Shown piece after piece: positions 16,541 to 23,472 of a stretch of 35,118 nucleotides of DNA (position 1 is its first letter; each line of letters opens with the position of its first letter). The position numbers and the translations under genes were made by a program. Origin of the DNA: Minisyncoccota bacterium (GTDB lineage Bacteria > Patescibacteriota > Minisyncoccia > Minisyncoccales > Minisyncoccaceae); NCBI GenBank assembly GCA_028716905.1, contig JAQUOX010000001.1, forward strand, positions 9,820 to 44,937, read 5' to 3'. The notes under the pieces are model-generated. The model saw only the letters and a program-made list of their open reading frames with translations, searched no databases and had not been told where the DNA came from.

Positions 16541-17597
16541 AACCGTTTCCAGCATCTCTCAGGATATAGCGATTGATTTGGGCACCGCCAACTGCCTTGT
16601 TTACGTGAGGGGCAGGGGAATTATTTTGTCAGAGCCGTCGGTGGTGGCCGTAAACAGGAAAACAAACCAGGTTTTGGCTATTGGCCGGGAAGCGGAAAAA
16701 ATGGTGGGCAAGACCCCGGGCCATATCGTGGCCATCAGGCCCTTGGTCTCCGGAGTGATTTCCGACTTTGAAGTAACCGAACAGATGCTGAGGTATTTGA
16801 TTCAGAGAGCCCAGCAGGAAAAATTTTACTTGTTAAAACCTAGGGTTATTGTCGGTATTCCTTCCGGAGTCACGGAAGTGGAGAAAAAAGCGGTAATTGA
16901 CGCTACCAAATCCGCCGGCGCCAGAGAGGTGTTTCTGATTGAAGAGCCCATGGCTGCGACCATCGGAGCGAGAATGCCCGTCCATGACCCGGCCGGAAAC
17001 TTTATCGTTGACATCGGCGGAGGAACGACCGAAGTGGCGGTAATCTCTTTGGGAGGAATTGTTGTTTCCAAAAGTTTGAGAATAGCCGGAGACAAGTTGA
17101 ACCAGGATATCGTTAATTACGCCCAAGAGAAATACAGGCTGCTCGTAGGAGAAAGGACGGCGGAAAGGATTAAGATAAGCATCGGGGCGGTGTTTTTTGA
17201 AAAAGAGCCGAAGAGCAAAGGCGACCTTAAGGAAATGCCCATGAGGGGAAGGAATCTGGTCAGCGGTCTGCCTGAAGAAGTGGTTATCAATCAAGCGGAC
17301 GTCAAAAAAGCCATGGAAAGGTCAATCAACCAGATAATCACCGAGATTAAGAATGCCATTGAAATCACTCCTCCCGAGCTTTTGTCCGATATTATGAAAA
17401 AGGGGATTTGCCTGGCCGGCGGAGGAGCCCTTTTAAGGGGACTGGACAAACTGATAACCAAAGAAACGAAAATACCTTGTTATGTGATGGAAGACCCCAT
17501 GACTTTGGTGGCCAGGGGAGCGGGATTGGTCCTGGAGAATTTGGACGAATTCCACGACGTTTTGGTGGAGCTGGAAGAGTTGCAGTCGCCGAGATAA
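16518..17597 (+). CDS. mreB: MreB rod-shape-determining protein (paralog 2)
   Basis: A 359-aa actin-like ATPase. The N-terminal 14 residues (MWKDFFNKTVSSIS) are amphipathic with Trp and Phe, typical of membrane-binding MreB. Then IAIDLGTANCLVYVRGRGI (phosphate 1), VDIGGGTTEVAVISLGG (phosphate 2) and GICLAGGGALLRGLDKL (adenosine). It is closer to the canonical MreB sequence than paralog 1 and is the last gene of the run beginning at 10480. mreC and mreD are found 4.8 kb downstream, beyond the rRNA genes. Confidence 0.95.
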   Translation: MWKDFFNKTVSSISQDIAIDLGTANCLVYVRGRGIILSEPSVVAVNRKTNQVLAIGREAEKMVGKTPGHIVAIRPLVSGVISDFEVTEQMLRYLIQRAQQEKFYLLKPRVIVGIPSGVTEVEKKAVIDATKSAGAREVFLIEEPMAATIGARMPVHDPAGNFIVDIGGGTTEVAVISLGGIVVSKSLRIAGDKLNQDIVNYAQEKYRLLVGERTAERIKISIGAVFFEKEPKSKGDLKEMPMRGRNLVSGLPEEVVINQADVKKAMERSINQIITEIKNAIEITPPELLSDIMKKGICLAGGGALLRGLDKLITKETKIPCYVMEDPMTLVARGAGLVLENLDEFHDVLVELEELQSPR

Positions 17598-17616
17598 AAC
17601 AAAGCTTTTTTCTTAC

Positions 17617-17644
17617 TTGACAAATAATTTTAATCTGCTAAATT
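17617..17644 (+). promoter_or_regulatory. Main promoter of the 23S-5S unit
   Basis: A perfect TTGACA (17617-17622), a 16-nt spacer and TAAATT (17639-17644), 20 nt after the mreB2 stop. It is the best promoter between mreB2 and the 23S gene; nothing comparable lies between the leader hairpins and the rRNA. It predicts a leader of about 165 nt. Confidence 0.65.
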
Positions 17645-17689
17645 ATTAACAGGCATGTTAAATAATAAGACCATATTCAAAAACAAAAG

Positions 17690-17747
17690 GCGGTTGTAAA
17701 AGTAGCTTTTATTTTGCTATTTTAAGCCGCTGCGAAGCGGTCTTTTT
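17690..17747 (+). promoter_or_regulatory. rRNA leader with mutually exclusive hairpins (attenuator-like)
   Basis: A long hairpin of about 15 bp (17690-17706 with 17716-17730, two single-G bulges, 9-nt loop) shares its 3' arm with a second, terminator-type hairpin (17726-17731 with 17736-17741, GCGA loop) followed by five T (17743-17747). Only one can form. The arrangement matches an antiterminator/terminator pair in the 23S leader. The terminator may instead simply end mreB2. TGCTATTTTAA inside the first hairpin is loosely like boxA. Confidence 0.55.
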
Positions 17748-18318
17748 ATTTGGAAAGCATCTTGAAAAACTAATAAGGAAATAATCAAAGAAGAATAAGG
17801 TTATTATTTGCTAGTCAAAATTGTGATTTTATTTTAAGGGCAAATGGTGGATGCCTTGGGACCAAAAGCGATGAAGGACGTGGCGTAGCTGCGATAAGCC
17901 TCGGGGAGATGTTAGCAATCTTTGATCCGGGGATCTCCGAATGGGGAAACCTAACTTTGCAAAACAAAGTTGTCGTAACAGAAGCTAACCCGCTGAAGTG
18001 AAACATCTCAGTAGGCGGAGGAAAAAGATAACAACAGTTATTCCCTTAGTAGCGGCGAGCGAAGGGGGAAAAGCCCAAACTCATTTGTGTTTTTGCATAA
18101 ATGAGGGTTGTAGGGAAACGGCGTCTATTAAATTAGAGGAAGTAAAAAATATGGCTTAATTAGCTGAATCTCTCTGGAAAGAGGAACCATAGACGGTGAA
18201 AGTCCGGTAAGCAAAAATTGAGTCATGCTTCTTGCTGTTTTACCTGAGTACCATCGGAACAAGACGAGCCGGTGGGAATCTGGCGGGACTACCCGCTAAG
18301 GCTAAATATAATTTGGTC

Positions 18319-18357
<39 letters not shown>

Positions 18358-19795
18358 CAGCCCGGTGAGGGCGGTGAAATAGAACCTGAAACCATTATGC
18401 CCACAAAGAGTCAGAGCTGAATTTATTCAGTGATGGCGTGCTTTTTGCAGAACGAGCCAACGAGTTTCTTTTACTAATTTGTCTAAGCGCTTATGGCGTG
18501 GAGGCACAGGGAAACCGAGTCTTAAAAGGGCGAATTTAATTAGCAGAGGAAGACCCGAAGCCAGACGAGCTTGCCATGGCCAGGATGAAGCTTCTAGAAA
18601 TAGAAGTGGAGGTCCGAACCCGTAGACCGTACAAAATCTTGGGATGAGCTGTGGCAAGGAGTGAAAAGCTAATCGAGTTTGGTAATAGCTGGTTCTTCCC
18701 GAAATAGTTTTAGGACTAGCCTCTCTGATATTTGTCTTTGGAGGTAGAGCACTGGAAGAAATACCGCGGCTTCGGCTAGGTATTTTTACCAAACTCCGAA
18801 TGCCGAAGATATTACAGGGGGAGTCAGACTACGGGGGCGAAGCTCCGTAGTCGCGAGGGGAACAACCCAGACCATCATCTAAGGTCCCTAAATTTAGGCT
18901 AAGTGTTAGTAAGGAGGTGAAATTTCTCAGATAGCTAGGAGGTTAGCTTAGAAGCAGCTACCCTTTAAAAAGTGCGTAACAGCTTACTAGCTAAGAGATT
19001 TTGCGCCGAAGATTTCCGGGACTAAAGCCTAGTGCCGAAGATATGGCTGAATACGTTTTTCGTATTCGGGGTAGGGAAGCGTCTTTATTGCACTGAAGCT
19101 GAACCGCGAGGTTTGGTGGAGCGATAAGGAGTGAGAATGTTGGCATGAGTAACCACAATTGCAGTGAGAGTCTGCAACACCGTAAACCCAAGGTTTCCTT
19201 GGCAATGGAGATCATCCAAGGGTTAGGCGGGCCTTAGGAGAAGCCGAAAGGCGTATCTGATGGACAGCCGGTTAATATTCCGGCCCTCCAATATTTTTCC
19301 GTAGGGTGACGCAATTTAGTAGTTTGGGCGGGTTATTGGATTCCCGTCGACTATCTGAGGGGCAACCCAAGGGTAGGCGTGAAGCCTGTCGCAAGACAGG
19401 TGAAATCAAATGAGCAAGTTGCCCAGAAAAACCCGCAGGGTTAAGGATATTGGATCCGTACCGTAAACCGACACAGGTGGGTGGGCACAAGTGTGCCAAG
19501 GTGAACAAGTGAAAGGTCCTGAAGGAACTCGGCAAAAAAGTGGTCGTAACTTCGGGAGAAGACCTCCCTTTTAAGTTTTTTGCTTTTGCAATTTATATAA
19601 AAAGGGCGCAGCGAGCGTATCTCTAGCGACTGTTTATCAAAAACACAGGTCCCTGCTCAACTCGCAAGAGGAAGTATAGGGGCTGAGGCCTGACCAGTGC
19701 CAGAGTGTTAAAAGTGGTTGTTGTTTCAGCAATGGGACAGCTGTCCGCTCCAAGCCTCTGGTGAACGTCCGCGGTAACTCTGACCGTGTTAAAGT

Positions 19796-20049
19796 AGAAC
19801 AACGCACTGCTTTAGTAAAATCTGGCTATATGCTGGAAAACCTGGTGTATCCGGCGTTACTCGGGTAATTTTACCCAGTGAAAAAACGTCCGGTGCAGGC
19901 AATCAGCAGGAAAGACTCCGTACCATATATTGGAGAATCCTCAGAGACTATACGCCGGACTCATTTAAAGAAAACTGTTTAAGTGAGAAGATATAGTCCG
20001 AACTTCATGGCGACATGAAGAGTTCCACGAAAGTGGATATAACATATTG
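19796..20049 (+). ncRNA. Group I intron in 23S rRNA at E. coli position 1931, without ORF
   Basis: The 23S reads continuously as GTTAAAGT joined to AGCGTAATCCC if 254 nt are removed. The last exon base is T and the last intron base is G, as required for group I. The internal guide GCTTTAG (19809-19815) pairs with exon TTAAAGT, placing a G-U wobble at the splice site (P1). The core shows the R-like element TCAGAGACTATA (19941-) and the S-like AAGATATAGTCC (19988-19999); GACTATA with TATAGTC gives a 7-bp P7. There is no ORF above 60 codons. Confidence 0.9.
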
Positions 20050-20692
20050 AGCGTAATCCCTTGTCGGGTAAGTTCCGACCCGCATGAAAGGCTTAACGAC
20101 TAGAGAACTGTCTCCAGGACTTGCTTGGTGAAATCGCAATAGGGGTGAGAATGCCCCTTACCTGTGGCTAGACAGAAAGACCCCGGGAGCTTTACTATAC
20201 CCTGACATTGAGTTTTGATATTAAATGCGTAGCATAGGTGGGAGACTTTGAAATCGTTCTTTCGGGAGCGGTGGAGTCGTCAGTGAAATACCACTCTTTT
20301 AACGTCAGAATTCTAACTTTGTTTGTTGAGAAGACAAACGGAAGACAGTGTTTGGTTGGTAGTTTAAGTGGGGCGCTTTTCTCCTAAAAGGTAACGGAGA
20401 AGTTTAAAGGTCAGCTAGCTCCGGATGGAAATCGGAGTGGTCCTGTAAAGGGAAAAGCTGGCTTAACTGCAAGACGGATATGTCGCGCAGGTGGGAAACC
20501 AGAACTTAGTGAACCGACCATGGTTCGTAGGACCGTGGAAGATCATCAGACAAAAGTTACCCCGGGGATAACAGGCTGGTAGTGCCCGAGAGTCCACATC
20601 AACGGCACTGTTCGGCACCTCGATAAAATAGCCGATTGTCGAGGATAAACCAACTCATAACGGAGAAAACCATATACAATAACCCAGTAATT

Positions 20693-20701
20693 TGTTATAA
20701 T
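20693..20701 (+). promoter_or_regulatory. Possible intron-internal promoter for the endonuclease gene
   Basis: TGTTATAAT is an exact extended -10 located 29 nt before the endonuclease ATG, inside the intron. No clear -35 is visible. In this AT-rich stretch a chance match is possible. Confidence 0.35.
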
Positions 20702-20730
20702 TTATATACAATTAGAGCAAATACCAGTAT

Positions 20731-21414
20731 ATGGTCAACACCGTGGGAAGTTGCGAAAGTAAACATTGGCACAAAAAATGGATTCCGATCAAAGAATCTC
20801 TTAGCTTAAATTTAAGACAAAGAGAATTGATTGTCGGGTCCCTTCTTGGTGATGGAACAATGCGTTTGGGCAAAGGTGCTCAAAATGTCAACTTTAAAGT
20901 AGAACATGGATTAATGCAAAAAGAGTATGTGATATGGAAATATCGAATACTTAAACAATTCGTTTTTACTGAACCAAAGATAAGCTATAGATACGATAAG
21001 AGCGGAAGACGATATGAAAAATCTTGGTGGTTCAGAACGATAAGGCATCCAGGTTTTACAAAAATATACAGAGAATTCTACGAAGGAGAAAGTTATAGGA
21101 ATGGTAAAAAAATTATTCCTGCAAAAATTGAGAAATATCTTACTCCATTGGTATTAGCTGTATGGATTATGGACGATGGTTCATTTTCCAGAAATAGAGT
21201 TGATATAAGTACGCATTCCTTTTCTTTGTTAGATATAAATATTTTGCAAAGATGTTTTAAAGATATCTTTAGCCTCAATGCAAATTATTACAATGATTTT
21301 GACAGAGGACACAGAATTTATTTCAATCAAGAAGAAACGAAAAAATTAGTAAAAATTATCGGTCCATATATCATCCCTTCGATGATGTATAAGATAAATT
21401 TCGCAACCCCGTAA
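20731..21414 (+). CDS. LAGLIDADG homing endonuclease encoded in the 23S intron
   Basis: A 227-aa double-motif LAGLIDADG enzyme. Motif 1 is IVGSLLGDGTM (about residue 35) and motif 2 is VLAVWIMDDGSF (about residue 145), each with the catalytic acidic residue (GDG, DDG), so both half-sites look intact. This type matches the LAGLIDADG DNA endonuclease group typical of rRNA introns. It is predicted to cleave intronless 23S genes at the position-2504 site to spread the intron; maturase activity is possible but not visible. Codon usage is AT-rich compared with host genes. There is no Shine-Dalgarno. Confidence 0.93.
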   Translation: MVNTVGSCESKHWHKKWIPIKESLSLNLRQRELIVGSLLGDGTMRLGKGAQNVNFKVEHGLMQKEYVIWKYRILKQFVFTEPKISYRYDKSGRRYEKSWWFRTIRHPGFTKIYREFYEGESYRNGKKIIPAKIEKYLTPLVLAVWIMDDGSFSRNRVDISTHSFSLLDINILQRCFKDIFSLNANYYNDFDRGHRIYFNQEETKKLVKIIGPYIIPSMMYKINFATP

Positions 21415-21975
21415 CGACTGGATTCTCGTCAATGCCAAAAAGGCGAGATGAAGATAGTATTTTTGGAAATACTATAACACGTTGGTATCTAGAACGGACA
21501 CTCTAGATAAAGGTATAGTCTGCGCTATTAGTAATAATAGAATTTAGTGGTCGGCTCATCACATCCTGGGGCTGTAGAAGGTCCCAAGGGTTTGGCTGTT
21601 CGCCAATTAAAGTGGTTCGTGAGCTGGGTTCAGACCGTCGTGAGACAGGTTGGTCCATATCTACCACAGGCGTTAAGTTTTGAGGAGAGTTGTCCTTTGT
21701 ACGAGAGGATCAGGATGAACTAACCTCTGGTGTATCAGTTGTCGCGCCAGCGGCATTGCTGAGTAGCTATGTTAGGACGGGATAAGAGCTGAAAGCATCT
21801 AAGCTCGAAGCCTCCTCCAAGATTAGAACTTTTACCCAGGTTAAAGACTATGACCTTGATAGGGCGCAGGTGTAAGCTTCGTGAGGAGTTGAGCCGAGCG
21901 CTACTAATTGGGTTTAAAAATCTCTTTTTTGGCTAGCAATTAATAGCTTTATTCTTTCAATTCCTTTTTGTTTTT

Positions 21976-22087
21976 AATATGGGGGTAATACTGGAAGTGC
22001 TCCACCCGATCCCATTCCGAACTCGGAAGTGAAATCTTCCCAGGCCGATGATAGTGGTTTCCGCGAAAGTAGGTCGCCCCCGTATTA
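21976..22087 (+). rRNA. rrf: 5S ribosomal RNA
   Basis: About 112 nt, starting 40-45 nt after the 23S end. The terminal stem is TAATATGGGGG with CCCCCGTATTA, and internal landmarks are CCACCCGATCCCATTCCGAACTC and GGTTTCCGCGAAAGTAGG. It is a standard 5S located behind 23S. The antisense ORF 21949-22287 across it is spurious. Confidence 0.94.
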
Positions 22088-22107
22088 AAGATTGAAAGGA
22101 GTTTTTG

Positions 22108-22136
22108 TTTACAAAAGCGTTTTGTCGTGGTATACG
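22108..22136 (+). promoter_or_regulatory. Promoter of the cysteine-rich small gene
   Basis: TTTACA (22108-22113), a 17-nt spacer and TATACG (22131-22136) preceded by TGG (extended -10). The predicted start at about 22143 gives a 20-nt leader with a full Shine-Dalgarno, independent of the rRNA unit. Confidence 0.6.
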
Positions 22137-22150
22137 TTAAATTAGTTCGT

Positions 22151-22159
22151 AAAGGAGGA
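22151..22159 (+). promoter_or_regulatory. Strong Shine-Dalgarno deciding the start of the small gene
   Basis: AAAGGAGGA ends 3-4 nt before ATG 22163. It is the only near-perfect anti-SD complement in front of an ATG in this window, where most genes have no ribosome binding site or begin leaderless. Confidence 0.7.
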
Positions 22160-22162
22160 ATT

Positions 22163-22312
22163 ATGCAAACCTGCAAAGAGAGATGCGGAATCACTTTCTG
22201 GCAATGTACATGGAGAACTATTTGCTGTCTCGCCGCAGATTTAAGGAAACGAGCCCTGCAAACCTGCAAAGAGAGATGCGGAATCACTTTCTGGCAATGT
22301 GTGCGGAGGTGA
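22163..22312 (+). CDS. 49-aa cysteine-rich double-repeat small protein, unknown
   Basis: A 49-residue ORF with 8 Cys and 4 Trp/Phe per two repeats. The block QTCKERCGITFWQC occurs twice with perfect identity (residues 2-15 and 33-46), separated by TWRTICCLAADLRKRAL. The Cys spacing in each repeat is C-x3-C-x6-C, with an extra CC pair in the linker. There is no signal peptide. A dedicated promoter, Shine-Dalgarno and terminator surround it, which argues for expression. I do not recognise a family; metal binding or disulfide bonding is only inferred from the Cys content. An overlapping frame (MRNHFLAMYMENYLL, from 22183) is also open, so coding is not certain. The ORF track lists a longer GTG start at 22127, which lies upstream of the -10. 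Confidence 0.55.
   Translation: MQTCKERCGITFWQCTWRTICCLAADLRKRALQTCKERCGITFWQCVRR
22164..22300 (+). repeat. Perfect 44-bp direct repeat, 93-bp period
   Basis: Copies at 22164-22207 and 22257-22300 begin TGCAAACCTGC and end CTGGCAATGT without any mismatch, separated by 49 bp. The period of 93 bp is a multiple of three, so both copies are read in the same frame of the small ORF. Confidence 0.95.
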
Positions 22313-22329
22313 TTATCTGCCCTACATTT

Positions 22330-22352
22330 AAGAGCTCATGGGCTCTTTTTTT
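22330..22352 (+). terminator. Intrinsic terminator after the small gene
   Basis: A 6-bp stem (AAGAGC with GCTCTT), 6-nt loop and seven T. It ends the small gene and any rRNA read-through; the following mreC -35 region begins right after the T run. Confidence 0.85.
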
Positions 22353-22353
22353 A

Positions 22354-22382
22354 TTTGCTTTTTTTGGCAGATTTAATATAAT
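22354..22382 (+). promoter_or_regulatory. mreC promoter, leaderless type
   Basis: TTTGCT (22354-22359), a 17-nt spacer and a perfect TATAAT (22377-22382) ending 6 nt before ATG 22389. Confidence 0.7.
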
Positions 22383-22388
22383 AACCCT

Positions 22389-23180
22389 ATGAGCTATAAC
22401 CCCGTTAAAAAAAGGCTATTGATTCTATTTCTCCTCCTGATTGTTTTCGCCGTTCTGGCATTGTTTTCCGGTCAGATTAAGAGTTTTTTTTACAATAAAT
22501 CTTTGAACCTGCAGTTCATGTTCTGGCAGTCGGGCAGAGCCCAAAAGACGGACGAAGCCGTTGCAAAGCTGGTTGAAGAAAACCAAAAACTTTTGTCCCA
22601 GTTGACTGATTTGGAAACAACAAAGAAAGAAAACGAATTTTTTCGTCAGGCTCTGGGGTTGGGCCTGGAAAAAGAATTTGATTTGATTTTGGCCCAGGCC
22701 ACGGCCAAGAACACTTTTACTTTTAAGGGGATTACTTTCGAGGACTCGATATTAATCAATAAAGGAAAAAATGACGGGATAAGGAAGGATTTTCCGGTGA
22801 TATTGTCCGATAAGATTCTGGTCGGAAAGGTGGCCGAGGTTTACGATTCTTTCTCCCGGGTTGTTTTGATTTCCAACAAGGACAGCATGATTGACGTTGA
22901 GATTCAGGACACCGGCCTTTTCGCCCTGGCCAAAGGAGAAGGGAATTTGAAAATCGTTCTGGATTTGTTTCCCAAAGACAAGGAATTAAACGAGGGAACA
23001 TTGGCGTATACCAGCGCTTTGGGCGGCATTTATCCTTCGGGCCTGGTTTTGGGGCAAATCAGGAATATTAAGAAAATAGACAATGAGGCCTTTATCAGGG
23101 CGGATATCGAGCCGGCCTTTGATTTGGCCCAGCTGGACCGGGTTTTTGTCATTAAAACAGCGAAAATAGTCAATGATTAA
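22389..23180 (+). CDS. mreC: Rod shape-determining protein MreC
   Basis: A 263-aa bitopic protein that links MreB to the extracytoplasmic wall synthases. One N-terminal helix (residues 10-28) is followed by a coiled coil (about 52-85, EENQKLLSQLTDLETTKKEN) and the MreC beta-barrel region (residues 95-255, with GKNDGIRKDFPVIL, LVGKVAEVYDSFSRVVLI, SGLVLGQI). Length and order are standard. It overlaps mreD by 8 nt. Confidence 0.93.
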   Translation: MSYNPVKKRLLILFLLLIVFAVLALFSGQIKSFFYNKSLNLQFMFWQSGRAQKTDEAVAKLVEENQKLLSQLTDLETTKKENEFFRQALGLGLEKEFDLILAQATAKNTFTFKGITFEDSILINKGKNDGIRKDFPVILSDKILVGKVAEVYDSFSRVVLISNKDSMIDVEIQDTGLFALAKGEGNLKIVLDLFPKDKELNEGTLAYTSALGGIYPSGLVLGQIRNIKKIDNEAFIRADIEPAFDLAQLDRVFVIKTAKIVND

Positions 23181-23472
23181 AGGCATGTTAAAATTTTTAT
23201 TTCTCGGCATATTTTTTTATCTTCTCTATTTTCTCCAGATGAGCTTTTTGCCTTTTTTAAACGTCTTTCAGTTCAATTTCGTCGTCCTTCTGGTTCTGTT
23301 CATAAATATCTTCGAGGACCCGAAATCAAATACCGGTCTTTACTGCGCTTTTTTTGTTGGCATCCTTTCCGATATTTTTTCTCCCTATTTTTTCGGCCTG
23401 ACAACCTTAATCCTTTTTTCCACGGCGATTTTAATAAAATTCATTTTATGGAAATATGTTAGGATTCCCTAA
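23173..23472 (+). CDS. mreD: MreD-like membrane protein, short
   Basis: A 99-aa hydrophobic protein with about three membrane helices (residues 6-25, 32-48, 58-92) and the FFVGILSDIFSPYFFGL motif that is characteristic of MreD (GLLxDxxxxxxxG). Family members usually have five to six helices over about 160 aa, so it is short at the C-terminus. Position between mreC and PBP2 is decisive for the call. It overlaps both neighbours. Confidence 0.8.
   Translation: MIKGMLKFLFLGIFFYLLYFLQMSFLPFLNVFQFNFVVLLVLFINIFEDPKSNTGLYCAFFVGILSDIFSPYFFGLTTLILFSTAILIKFILWKYVRIP

Larger units (their letters stand above)
20625..21549 (+). mobile_element. Group I intron in 23S rRNA at E. coli position 2504, with homing endonuclease
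   Basis: It interrupts the peptidyl-transferase loop between CACCTCGAT and GTCGGCTCATC, directly after U2504 in E. coli numbering. The guide GTCGAGG (20638-20644) pairs perfectly with exon CCTCGAT, with the terminal G-U at the splice site, and the intron ends in G. An S-like element AAGGTATAGTCT (21510-21521) is near the 3' end; a matching GACT lies at 21416-21419 for P7, though only 4 bp are clear. The intron is 925 nt, AT-richer than the surroundings, and carries a LAGLIDADG gene, making it potentially mobile. Confidence 0.9.

Noticed and set aside
17598-17814. A tRNA or small gene between mreB2 and 23S
   Set aside because: No cloverleaf or ORF is visible; the segment holds a promoter and two overlapping hairpins.
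21949-22287. Minus-strand 112-aa ORF across the 5S gene
   Set aside because: It is antisense to 5S and to the 44-bp repeat; its repeated VIPHLSLQVC is only the reverse reading of that repeat.
22164-22300. The 44-bp direct repeat as a CRISPR array
   Set aside because: Only two copies, one spacer, the repeat is within an ORF frame and no cas genes are present.
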